Shown here one piece after another: positions 51,798 to 59,723 of a stretch of 64,000 nucleotides of DNA. Position 1 is the stretch's first letter. Each line of letters begins with the position of its first letter. Under the pieces are notes generated by a model. The model was not told the origin of the DNA. It made no database searches and saw nothing but the letters and a program-made list of their open reading frames with translations. The translations under genes and the position numbers were made by a program. The stretch covers positions 62,001 through 126,000 of the forward strand of contig URQB01000004.1 of NCBI GenBank assembly GCA_900549825.1, given 5' to 3'. Source of the DNA: an uncultured Oscillospiraceae bacterium. Its GTDB lineage: Bacteria > Bacillota > Clostridia > Oscillospirales > Acutalibacteraceae.

Positions 51798-52463
51798 TTA
51801 TTTTCCTTCAACTTTTTCTGCAAGCTCTAACAGATTTGTCGCAACATAATCTGCCTGAACACCTAATTGTTCAGATGGCTGATTGAATCGATTGATCCAG
51901 CCAACAGTAAAACCAAAGGATTTTGCACCAGCAATATCCCAAGCGTTTGACGAAACAAAAAGGATTTCGTTTTTGCTGATTCCCAAAAAATCAACAGCCA
52001 ACTGATAGATTTCTGGTTTCGGTTTAAAAAGTTGTATAGTATCCGCACTAAGAACTCCTTCGAGAAATTTGTCCAGCCCTGTACGAACAACTAACTGATC
52101 AAGCATATCCATGTTTCCATTTGTTAAAACAGCAAGTTTACGTGGGCGAAATTTCTGTAGAGCCTCGACTACTTCCGGGTATGGATCAAGGTTTAAATAG
52201 GAATTCATAATATCATTGATTTTATCTGAATCGTACTCAAGCGCCAGAGAATCCAAAGCATAGTATAAAGCATCTTTGGTAATATGCCAGAAATTCTCAT
52301 ATCGATTCATTAGTGTGCGCAGCCATGTATATTCCAGCTGCTTATTCCTCCAAAGTTTACTAATCTGTTCTCCTTTTTCAGGATATAGAGATTCGCATTT
52401 TTTAACTACGGAAAACACGTCATATAAAGTGCCATATACATCAAAAACTACGCTTTTAATCAT
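51798..52463 (-). CDS. HAD-superfamily hydrolase (haloacid dehalogenase type II-like)
   Basis: A 221-residue enzyme. HAD motif I with nucleophile Asp is in VVFDVYGTLYD, motif II in AVLTNGN, motif III Lys in FKPKPEIY and motif IV in VSSNAWDIAGAKSFG. The SSNAWDI form is that of L-2-haloacid dehalogenases; the physiological substrate may differ. AAAGGAG precedes ATG 52463. Base composition is AT-rich, unlike cwlD and upstream genes. It is divergent from a LysR gene that probably controls it. Confidence 0.88.
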   Translation of the reverse strand: MIKSVVFDVYGTLYDVFSVVKKCESLYPEKGEQISKLWRNKQLEYTWLRTLMNRYENFWHITKDALYYALDSLALEYDSDKINDIMNSYLNLDPYPEVVEALQKFRPRKLAVLTNGNMDMLDQLVVRTGLDKFLEGVLSADTIQLFKPKPEIYQLAVDFLGISKNEILFVSSNAWDIAGAKSFGFTVGWINRFNQPSEQLGVQADYVATNLLELAEKVEGK

Positions 52464-52522
52464 TTGATAAGCTCCTTTCAAATTTTTATTTTAGTGTATC
52501 ACAGTTACTGATATCTGTAAAA

Positions 52523-52539
52523 TTGATAGTTGTAATCAA
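52523..52539 (+). promoter_or_regulatory. Candidate LysR operator (T-N11-A)
   Basis: TTGAT (52523-52527) and ATCAA (52535-52539) form an inverted repeat with a seven-base centre, fitting the T-N11-A box, in the 127-base gap between the divergent HAD and LysR genes. A TATAAT-like sequence lies downstream near 52553. Confidence 0.5.
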
Positions 52540-52590
52540 AATAATTATAAATTATAATATCAGATAGAACATAGAGAAGGATTTGGACGT

Positions 52591-53475
52591 ATGGAGATTA
52601 AAAACCTAAAAACATTTTCTGTAGTTGCTGAGACTGAAAGTTTTAGCGTGGCTTCAAAACTATTAGGCTATGCTCAACCGACTGTCACCACCCATATTCA
52701 GGCATTAGAAAATGAGCTGAATACGAAACTATTTGAGAGACTCGGACACAAAATAAAGCTAACGCCTCAAGGTGAACGCTTGCTTTATTACAGTGAGAAT
52801 ATTTTAAAATATTCATCGGAAGCAATCGCAGATTTATCATCAAACAGCTCAATAGGCGGAAGAATTACTGTTGGTGCAAATGAATCCTTTAGTGTATCTC
52901 GATTGCCTGCTGTTTTTAAGCATTTTCTCCGTATTTATCCATCAGTAGAGATAAGTCTAAAATTTGGTTCTGTAAATGAAATACATGAGCAGCTTCAAAA
53001 CAACAGTGTTGATGTTGCTTTCTTTTTAACTCGTGAAGTAGCTTTCTCAGATCTTGTAGTTGAAACTTTACTTACAGAACAACTCGTTGTATTGGTATCA
53101 CCAGAACATCCTTTTAGCCTTAAAAATAGTATTGCAATGAGAGATTTTGATCATCAGGTTTTAATTTTAACCCAGAAAAATTGCACGTTTCGTGTAATGA
53201 TTGACAATCTTATCAAGCAAGCTAAAATTCATCCACAATCCTTAATTGAAATAAATAATATTGAAGCAATCAAACAGCTTGTAATAAGCGGCTTGGGAAT
53301 GACTATCATGCCACGTATTTCTGCTTTAGATGAAATAAAGAAAGGATTGCTGACTGAAATTCCATGGAGCGAGCCTGAATTACCTGTTTGTACACAGCTT
53401 GCCTATCATAAGGACAAATGGCTATCGCCAACCATATTGAAGTTTTTACAGGAAACCAGACAGATCTTATCTTAG
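52591..53475 (+). CDS. LysR-family transcriptional regulator
   Basis: A 294-residue regulator with an N-terminal winged helix (MEIKNLKTFSVVAETESFSV, then ASKLLGYAQPTVTTHIQALE) and a C-terminal periplasmic-binding-like effector domain (about 90-290). It is divergent from the HAD hydrolase, the usual target arrangement. The inducer is unknown. Codon use is AT-rich like the rest of the island. Confidence 0.93.
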   Translation: MEIKNLKTFSVVAETESFSVASKLLGYAQPTVTTHIQALENELNTKLFERLGHKIKLTPQGERLLYYSENILKYSSEAIADLSSNSSIGGRITVGANESFSVSRLPAVFKHFLRIYPSVEISLKFGSVNEIHEQLQNNSVDVAFFLTREVAFSDLVVETLLTEQLVVLVSPEHPFSLKNSIAMRDFDHQVLILTQKNCTFRVMIDNLIKQAKIHPQSLIEINNIEAIKQLVISGLGMTIMPRISALDEIKKGLLTEIPWSEPELPVCTQLAYHKDKWLSPTILKFLQETRQILS

Positions 53476-53503
53476 CTATGTTTTTAGGGTGTCACTAAAT
53501 GGC

Positions 53504-53539
53504 GCAAAAAAAACAGAGGCTCTTACTCCGGAACCTCCG
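53504..53539 (-). terminator. Terminator of the broken XRE gene
   Basis: A six-base GC-rich stem (53514-53519 with 53534-53539, one wobble on the RNA) is followed on the - strand by eight T. It overlaps the end of the XRE frame and faces the converging LysR gene. Confidence 0.55.
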
Positions 53540-53872
53540 TTTCTCTGGCTTTCTTTCGTCCTTCGGCTGTGGCCTCCATGACAATGAGCGCTTTCTCATT
53601 CATAGAGTTTAGCAACACATCAATATGCTTGCGGCAAAGGCTTTCTCCATTCCCGCTGTTGCTGTGGATGAACTGGTCGACGGGAATATCGAACATTGTA
53701 ACGAGCTTAATCAAAACACCGAAACTCGGATATTGCCCCTTATTCTCGATATTCATAATAGTGCGGGAACCCCGGCCCACCAACTCCGCAAGATATTTTT
53801 GTGTCCAGCCTCTTGTTTCACGGGCTTGTTTGATCGCCAGTGGAAATCAAACCTTCTTTCCTTTTGGTACAT
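53523..53872 (-). pseudogene. Frameshifted XRE-family regulator
   Basis: The main frame reads IKQARETRGWTQKYLAELVG, then RGSRTIMNIENKGQYPS and an 80-residue C-terminus, typical of element-borne XRE regulators. Upstream the expected start MYQKERRFDFH (ATG 53872) is in another frame: after FDFH the sequence jumps directly to LAIKQA, about three or four codons short and out of phase. So a small deletion near 53838-53842 broke the gene. A downstream internal start would lack part of the HTH. Confidence 0.7.
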
Positions 53873-53987
53873 CTTAATCACCCAATGTAATTTTATATTT
53901 CAGGTTATAGCATGTAAATGTAATATCGTTTTATCTGTAGATCTATTTTATTTCATGTGCGTTGATGAAAATTATTTCTCCTAACAC

Positions 53988-54018
53988 TTGACTCTGACGT
54001 TTCGTAATAGTGTACAAT
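53988..54018 (+). promoter_or_regulatory. MerR-type promoter with 19-base spacer
   Basis: TTGACT (53988-53993) and TACAAT (54013-54018) are 19 bases apart, the stretched spacing that MerR-family activators correct. Within the spacer CTCTGACG and CGTAATAG form an imperfect dyad around TTT. It precedes the DUF2268-MerR pair by 30 bases, suggesting autoregulation. Confidence 0.7.
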
Positions 54019-54047
54019 CTAATTATACCAAGGAAAGGATTGATAAT

Positions 54048-54968
54048 ATGAATGTAAAAGCTATACGCTCTGATCATATTTATCAGAAAATTATGATGGC
54101 TCCAGTTGAAAAGCGTGATGATATTTATCGGTACGAATTGATGCAGCCCTTTGAAGGTAAATGGGCGTGCTATCATGTTCCTCTCAAAGCGCCACAAAAA
54201 AATGGATATGATGTTATTATGGCAAGCAGTATGCTTGGTTTCCTAGCACCAACTAAAGTTGATGAAAGCCAATATAAAAACATTGAGCTTTTAGCTTCTA
54301 ATGATTTTTGGAACGCTTGCCAACAATCTATTGAAAAATCTCTGTCCTGTTTTACTGAACGTGGCATTGAATTACCCGTTAAGGATTATCTTTTTACGAT
54401 ACTGCTTGCTAATCCTGAAAGCCCTTATACGATACTTAATGAAGGCTATTGTGGAGATGGTGGTATTCCGGGATATATTTTTGTTTGGTTAACACCATCA
54501 GACTATACTATGAAAAGGCTTCCTGTCGCTCTTGCCCATGAAACAAATCATAACATTCGTTTTCAATTTGAGAAATGGCATAATGACATAACTTTAGCTG
54601 AAATGATGGTGAGTGAGGGATTGGCCGAGAATTTTGCCACCTATTTGTACGGAGAAGAAAATGTTGGCCCTTGGGTCAGCAAAACAGATTTTGAAACATT
54701 AAATGAATACATTAAACCTATTATTCGAGAGGGGTTAGATGCCCAAGGATTGGATCATTTAACAGCATATCTTTATGGTGACGAAATGGCAAAAATGCAA
54801 AATTATTTCCCTGTTGGTTTGCCATATTGTGCTGGATATGCGTGTGGGTATCACATGGTCAAATATTACTTAAAGAAAACAGGACAGGACATAATTGACG
54901 CAACATTGACTCCGACAGCAAATATTTTAAAGGAGGTTGAAGGCTTTTGGGACGAAATAACACAATGA
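54048..54968 (+). CDS. DUF2268 putative zinc-dependent protease
   Basis: A 306-residue cytoplasmic protein with the zinc motif HETNH in LAHETNHNIRF and a downstream Glu in VSEGLAENFA, the gluzincin-like pattern of DUF2268. There is no signal peptide. The substrate is unknown. AAGGAAAGGAT lies before ATG 54048. It shares an operon with, and overlaps by 22 bases, the MerR/TipAS regulator, so the pair probably answers one chemical signal. Confidence 0.85.
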   Translation: MNVKAIRSDHIYQKIMMAPVEKRDDIYRYELMQPFEGKWACYHVPLKAPQKNGYDVIMASSMLGFLAPTKVDESQYKNIELLASNDFWNACQQSIEKSLSCFTERGIELPVKDYLFTILLANPESPYTILNEGYCGDGGIPGYIFVWLTPSDYTMKRLPVALAHETNHNIRFQFEKWHNDITLAEMMVSEGLAENFATYLYGEENVGPWVSKTDFETLNEYIKPIIREGLDAQGLDHLTAYLYGDEMAKMQNYFPVGLPYCAGYACGYHMVKYYLKKTGQDIIDATLTPTANILKEVEGFWDEITQ

Positions 54969-55726
54969 CTGTAAATGAGGTTGCTAAATTGACTGGCATT
55001 ACAATTAGAACATTGCATTACTATGACCAAATTGGGTTACTATCACCGTCAATAAAGACTGATACAAAATATCGAATTTATACCAATGATGACTTAGAGC
55101 GTTTGCAGGAAGTGCTTTTCTTCAAAGAGATTGGCTTCTCTCTAAAAGAAATAAAACTTTTGACAACATCATCGTTATATAACAGAGAAGAAGCATTGCA
55201 ACGGCATATCAAAATTCTTGAATTAAAAAGAAAGCGTATTGACAAGCTGATAGCTCTGGTGAAAGATACATTGGCTGGAAAACACAAATACAGTTTTGAT
55301 GCTTTTTCAAATCGGGAGATTCTGGATGCTCAAGCTGCCATCAGAAAAGAGGTTTGCGCTCGTTGGGAAAACACGAAAGAATATCAAGAGTTTGTAGAAT
55401 ACTTCTCTGAACATACTGAAAGAGAACGAAATGACAAATGGAACGATCTAATAATGCACTCACAAAATATCTTTGAACAGTTAGCAGAATTCATGCCATT
55501 ACCACCATCGACACCAAAGGTTCAGGCAATCGTTCAAGAATGGCAAGAGTATATAACTGATCACTTTTACCCTTGTTCAAATGAAATGCTATCCTATTTG
55601 GGAGAGCTCTATATTTCCGATGAACGCTTTACAACCTATATCAATAGGTTTAGCAATCAAAATTTGGCGCAATTTTTAAATCGAGCCATTCAATATTATT
55701 GTCAGACTGCCATCAGCGAAAAATAA
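54947..55726 (+). CDS. MerR-family regulator with TipAS-like effector domain
   Basis: A 259-residue regulator: MerR HTH (MTVNEVAKLTGITIRTLHYY DQIGLLSP), a dimer helix (about 80-120) and a C-terminal helical TipAS-type domain that in relatives binds thiopeptides or other drugs. TTG 54947 is ten bases after AAAGGAGG and is preferred; ATG 54965 is the alternative. It likely acts on the 19-base-spacer promoter upstream of its own operon. Confidence 0.9.
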   Translation: MGRNNTMTVNEVAKLTGITIRTLHYYDQIGLLSPSIKTDTKYRIYTNDDLERLQEVLFFKEIGFSLKEIKLLTTSSLYNREEALQRHIKILELKRKRIDKLIALVKDTLAGKHKYSFDAFSNREILDAQAAIRKEVCARWENTKEYQEFVEYFSEHTERERNDKWNDLIMHSQNIFEQLAEFMPLPPSTPKVQAIVQEWQEYITDHFYPCSNEMLSYLGELYISDERFTTYINRFSNQNLAQFLNRAIQYYCQTAISEK

Positions 55727-55808
55727 AAAACCGCTGTTCCGGTAACAAATACTTATATCCAAATCTATAACGGCGGTTTTGAAATGACAGTCAAAGCCGC
55801 CGTTTTCT
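55727..55808 (+). terminator. Two overlapping hairpins after the MerR gene
   Basis: AAAACCGCTGTT (55727-55738) can pair with AACGGCGGTTTT (55769-55780). The same central ACGGCGG (55770-55776) can instead pair with CCGCCGT (55797-55803), which is followed by TTTCTTTTT. The second is a good terminator; the two are mutually exclusive. Confidence 0.65.
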
Positions 55809-55836
55809 TTTTGAAAAATGAGAATACGGAGGGTGT

Positions 55837-57453
55837 CTATGGCTGATCCGTAACCGGCCTTTCCTCACTCTCATGCTCCACAGAGATGAAATGATTGCGC
55901 GGCGCATATGCCCACCGCATCTCAAATGCCTTTACCGCGTCGATCGGCACATAAAGCTGGCCGCGCTGCCCGCGGAAGACGGGTGCGTCGAGCCTGAGCT
56001 CGCCGGAATCGGTCTGCGCAATATCGCTTCCCTCCGTGACGGTAAGGGAGTGGCCATAGACCGCCATAAACGCCTGCCCTTTGGTCTTCTCCACAGAACC
56101 ACCGATATAGGCGATCAGGAGGGCGAGCGGCGCAAACCAGACGCCGTCTTTTTCCTCGCACGGTGTATCCACCTGGCAGAGCCCCGGGTCCATGCCCTTG
56201 AAGAACAGCCTGGTCCGGTTATAGATGGGCGCGAGCGCATGGGGAAGAATGCTGTCCTGCTCTTTATCGATCACGCATTGATCCACGATCCTGCCGTCAT
56301 CCAGCATGGAGGTGAGCGTCACACGGCTGCCGTCCACTTCGACGATGGCGACCATAGACTTTTTCTCCTCATGCGGATAATAGGCTGCGTGCCAGACTTT
56401 TGCCAGTGTCCGCGATCCGGGCGGATTCTGATTGGAGTTGCCGAGCATGTAATGGATCGTGCCCTGGGAAGGCCGGTCGAATAGCTCCTCGTTCTTCAGC
56501 GGAAAACTGCGGGAAAAATTATGTTCATGGCCGGAAAAGACGATGTCGAACAGCTCAAAGCCCTCGCGCATCATCGGATATGCGTCGTAATTCTGACAGT
56601 CCGCGCCGGAATAGCAGATCGGGAAATGGTAGGAGCCGAATTTCCAGGTCTGGCGGCAGTCTTTCAGATCCTGTATGATCCAGTCGTTGACATCCTCTGG
56701 TCCGTTAACGCCCAGTACATTGAAATGTGCGTTGCCATAATCAAAGGAATAGTTCTCCGTCTTCCACCCCTCCGGGCCGTTATCCGGATAAGAGCCTTCA
56801 AATTGTTTGCAGAAGAACTCGCCCGGCTCCGCATAATATCTTCCGATATAATTGCGATAATCCTGGAAGCCCCTGTTATCGTGGTTGCCTTCCGTCATCA
56901 TAAACGGGATGGATTCCGCAATTCCCTTCAGGCCACTGAAAGCGCCGTTCCACTGCACCTCATGCTGGCCGCAGTCCGTATTGTCCCCCCCGGTGAGGAT
57001 AAAGCGCGCATCCGGGTGCTGCTGTAAAACCGATTTGAGAAAGCGATTGAAACCGGAATAATCGGGGCAATCGAAGGGATCGCCCTTCTGCTGGTCGGAA
57101 ACGCATAGAAACTTAAACTTCGTCAGGTGCTCCGGCTCAGTGGTAAAAGAAAACCCCTCGCTGCGAAAATCCGATGAGCCGCAGGTATAGTAATATTTTG
57201 TATCCGGCTTCAGACCGGTCAGATGCGCCCAAAACAGACGGCTGATATCGATATCGCTTTCAAACACCTTTGTCCGGGCGGGGACGCGCATGCTCTCGCC
57301 GCCTCCCGCCTCCCGATATTCGACATAGCCTTCCGAAACGTCCGTGCTCGTGCGCCAGGTGACGGTCATCGAGGTCTTTGCATCCCCGGAGATACTGAGC
57401 ATGATGTGGTCCGGCTGTGGCGCCGAACCGCGGACCGGCTTTGGTTTCGCCAT
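55837..57453 (-). CDS. Purple acid phosphatase-like metallophosphoesterase
   Basis: A 538-residue protein. A fibronectin-III-like N-terminal domain (about 15-105, MTVTWRTS, WAHLTGLKPDTKYYYTCG) precedes a calcineurin-like catalytic domain with metal motifs VSDQQKGD, GGDNTD, EGNHDNRG, YHFP and GHEHNFSRS. The DQQ in place of DxH in motif I is unusual. A C-terminal region of about 110 residues resembles copper-amine-oxidase-like N domains (YVPIDAVKAF). No signal peptide is seen. The first metal-motif change leaves activity uncertain. Confidence 0.85.
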   Translation of the reverse strand: MAKPKPVRGSAPQPDHIMLSISGDAKTSMTVTWRTSTDVSEGYVEYREAGGGESMRVPARTKVFESDIDISRLFWAHLTGLKPDTKYYYTCGSSDFRSEGFSFTTEPEHLTKFKFLCVSDQQKGDPFDCPDYSGFNRFLKSVLQQHPDARFILTGGDNTDCGQHEVQWNGAFSGLKGIAESIPFMMTEGNHDNRGFQDYRNYIGRYYAEPGEFFCKQFEGSYPDNGPEGWKTENYSFDYGNAHFNVLGVNGPEDVNDWIIQDLKDCRQTWKFGSYHFPICYSGADCQNYDAYPMMREGFELFDIVFSGHEHNFSRSFPLKNEELFDRPSQGTIHYMLGNSNQNPPGSRTLAKVWHAAYYPHEEKKSMVAIVEVDGSRVTLTSMLDDGRIVDQCVIDKEQDSILPHALAPIYNRTRLFFKGMDPGLCQVDTPCEEKDGVWFAPLALLIAYIGGSVEKTKGQAFMAVYGHSLTVTEGSDIAQTDSGELRLDAPVFRGQRGQLYVPIDAVKAFEMRWAYAPRNHFISVEHESEERPVTDQP

Positions 57454-57483
57454 ATTATCATCCCCTGTTTATTTATAGGGTTT

Positions 57484-57512
57484 ATTATATCATCTTTTCT
57501 GAGATCTGTCAT
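57484..57512 (-). promoter_or_regulatory. Promoter of the phosphatase gene
   Basis: On the - strand ATGACA (57512-57507), a 17-base spacer and TATAAT (57489-57484), about 30 bases before the start codon. Confidence 0.65.
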
Positions 57513-57531
57513 CCATTTGATCAATCAAATT

Positions 57532-57578
57532 GGAAAAAATCGCCGCTTGTGAAGGGGGATCCTTACACAGGCGGCGAT
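57532..57578 (-). terminator. Terminator of the acyltransferase-fold gene
   Basis: A long stem (ATCGCCGC at 57539-57546 with GCGGCGAT at 57571-57578, extended by inner pairs around GGATCC) is followed on the - strand by TTTTTT. It separates this gene from the phosphatase. Confidence 0.85.
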
Positions 57579-57590
57579 CTAGATCTATGA

Positions 57591-58463
57591 TCAAAATTCT
57601 CGATCCAAAGGGATCATTCCAAAGGTCTCGCCCAGCTCTCCTCCACTCAGCAGGTACTGTTTGACTGCACGCTGCAGGCTCGTATTCTCCGGGTATTCTG
57701 CAACATTGCCGCCGGTCTTATACCAGATAAAACGGATTGCGGCATGGGAATGATCCTCATTCGTATGTATGATGCTGAACAGCTCCTGAAACTGCAAAAT
57801 CCGGGAGGATGCGGGCAAAAGCTCTTTCAGCCGAGGATCCAGCAGCCAGGAATGTGTGATGAACCCCTTGAAATCAAAATCCGGAAAATACCGTGGGAAG
57901 AACTCCTTTGCCTGCTGGATGGAGTCCAGGCAGGCCTTCCGCTCCAGCGGTGCTCCTTTGGGGATATGGATATAAAGGCTTGGGGAGCCGTTGGGGATCG
58001 GAAGCGCTTCCAGCTCCTGTTTATTCAGCTTGCCGCGGAGATTCACCTTTGAAAACTGAAACTGCAGGCGGCCGAGCTGGAACAGATTCATCGTAATATA
58101 ATTCTTCGCCCATCCGATCTCTGAAAAACCGGGAACGCCGAACTCTGCCCTTCCGTTTTCCGTCCAGCGGGTGATATCAACCATCATATCGTAATAATAC
58201 TGCTCCGGAATCCCGCGCTCCCTGTAGCCCGCATAGGTATATTCCGCCGCACAGAGGAGCACGGCGAGCACCATGGGCGCATATTTTTTCCGATCCGCTT
58301 TCAGCAGCCTTTGTAAATACAGGACGTCGTTTCGCTGATACATCCTTTTGGCATGCCGTTCGATGCGTCTCGGCTGCCGCTCCATCTCCAGAAAAGCAAG
58401 CGACCGGTCCTCCTGCGGCAATTGAATTCGGCTACATAAATCTTCGATAAAGGCTTGATTCAT
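57591..58463 (-). CDS. NAT_N/GNAT_C two-domain acyltransferase-fold protein
   Basis: A 290-residue protein of a family with an N-terminal helical domain and a C-terminal GNAT-like half. Recognisable parts are MVDITRWTENGRAEFGVPGF, LGRLQFQFSKV, YIHIPKGAPLE and HSWLLDP. The acyl donor and acceptor are unknown. It is upstream of and separate from the phosphatase and ten bases after the U32 gene. Confidence 0.7.
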   Translation of the reverse strand: MNQAFIEDLCSRIQLPQEDRSLAFLEMERQPRRIERHAKRMYQRNDVLYLQRLLKADRKKYAPMVLAVLLCAAEYTYAGYRERGIPEQYYYDMMVDITRWTENGRAEFGVPGFSEIGWAKNYITMNLFQLGRLQFQFSKVNLRGKLNKQELEALPIPNGSPSLYIHIPKGAPLERKACLDSIQQAKEFFPRYFPDFDFKGFITHSWLLDPRLKELLPASSRILQFQELFSIIHTNEDHSHAAIRFIWYKTGGNVAEYPENTSLQRAVKQYLLSGGELGETFGMIPLDREF

Positions 58464-58472
58464 TCCATCGGC

Positions 58473-59723
58473 CTACCCTTCCATCTTTCTCTCCCGGCGT
58501 AAAATCGCGCCTGGTGCAACGGTACGCGCACAGCGGACCCACACCCGCATCATAGGATGCGGCGCGCTCTCCAAAGGAACGCCTTCTGCGTCATAAAGCT
58601 CCTGTACAGTGATCTCATAGGGCGCTTTCCCCGCTTCCAGGACGCTCAGCGTCTCGCCCCGGTAAAAACGGTTGCGCTGGACGGCGTGAAGCAGCCCATC
58701 CGCCGTATCTTCGGCCAGCGCGGCAACCTCCCAGTAGCGACGGTAGCCGCCTTCATAAAAAATCTGGGCGTCCGCCTGCGGCTTCTCAAAATAAAAACCG
58801 GTGCAGTATTCCCTGTGGCTGACTCGGGAAAGCTCCTCCAAAATCCACGGCTCCGGATGGTAAGTCGTCTGATCCGCCGCATTCAGATACCTGTCGATCG
58901 CGCACCGGTATGCATTGGTCACGACTGCCGTATAATAAGCGGATTTTGCCCTGCCCTCTATTTTAAAGCTGGTCACGCCGGCTTGAACAAGCTCCGGAAT
59001 ATGTTCGATCATGCACATGTCCCGTGCATTCAGAAGATACGTCCCATCCTGATCCTCACCGATCGGAAAAAACTGCCCCGGCCGTTTTTCCTCCACCAGA
59101 TGATATTTCCAGCGGCAGGGCTGCGCGCAGTCGCCGCGGTTGGAATCCCTGCCAGTCAAATAATTGGAGAGCAGGCACCGGCCGGAAAAAGAGACACACA
59201 TTGCTCCATGCACAAAACACTCGATTTCCAAATCACCCGGTGTGCGGGCACGCAACTCACCAATCTCCGAAAGGGACATTTCCCGCGCCGTGACAATGCG
59301 TTTGGCCCCAAGGGCGTAGAAGGCATGTGCAGCGGCGAAGTTGACGACCCCGGCCTGCGTGGAAACGTGGATTTCAACCTGAGGCGTATAGCGCCTGGCA
59401 AGCTCCATCACACCCAGATCTGTGATGATAAAGGCGTCCACGCCACAATCCGCCCACGCCGTCAGAAATGCCGGCAGCTCATCGATCTCCGCATTGCGCG
59501 GCAGGGTGTTGCAGGTCAGATACACCCGCACGCCCCTTTCGTGCGCATAAGCGACCGCGCTTCGCAGCTCGTCAAACGTAAAATTGGCGGGCGCGGCGCG
59601 CATTCCAAAGGAAGTCCCGCCGAGATATACAGCGTCCGCTCCGAATCGGACGGCGGCTTCCAGTCGTTCGCGATCCCCTGCGGGAGCAAGCAGTTCGGGA
59701 ATACATTCGTTTCGAGCCATCAT
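58473..59723 (-). CDS. Peptidase U32 family protein (TrhP/YrrN-like)
   Basis: A 416-residue TIM-barrel protein. ELLAPAGDRERLEAAVRFGA at the start, CFVHGAMCVSFSGRCLLSNY, the Cys set in RGDCAQPCRW, and SFKIEGRAKS are the U32 signatures; the four cysteines hold an iron-sulfur cluster in relatives. Next to mltG, as yrrN/yrrO are in B. subtilis, it most likely takes part in tRNA U34 hydroxylation (TrhP) rather than proteolysis, by inference. It overlaps mltG by four bases. Confidence 0.88.
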   Translation of the reverse strand: MMARNECIPELLAPAGDRERLEAAVRFGADAVYLGGTSFGMRAAPANFTFDELRSAVAYAHERGVRVYLTCNTLPRNAEIDELPAFLTAWADCGVDAFIITDLGVMELARRYTPQVEIHVSTQAGVVNFAAAHAFYALGAKRIVTAREMSLSEIGELRARTPGDLEIECFVHGAMCVSFSGRCLLSNYLTGRDSNRGDCAQPCRWKYHLVEEKRPGQFFPIGEDQDGTYLLNARDMCMIEHIPELVQAGVTSFKIEGRAKSAYYTAVVTNAYRCAIDRYLNAADQTTYHPEPWILEELSRVSHREYCTGFYFEKPQADAQIFYEGGYRRYWEVAALAEDTADGLLHAVQRNRFYRGETLSVLEAGKAPYEITVQELYDAEGVPLESAPHPMMRVWVRCARTVAPGAILRRERKMEG

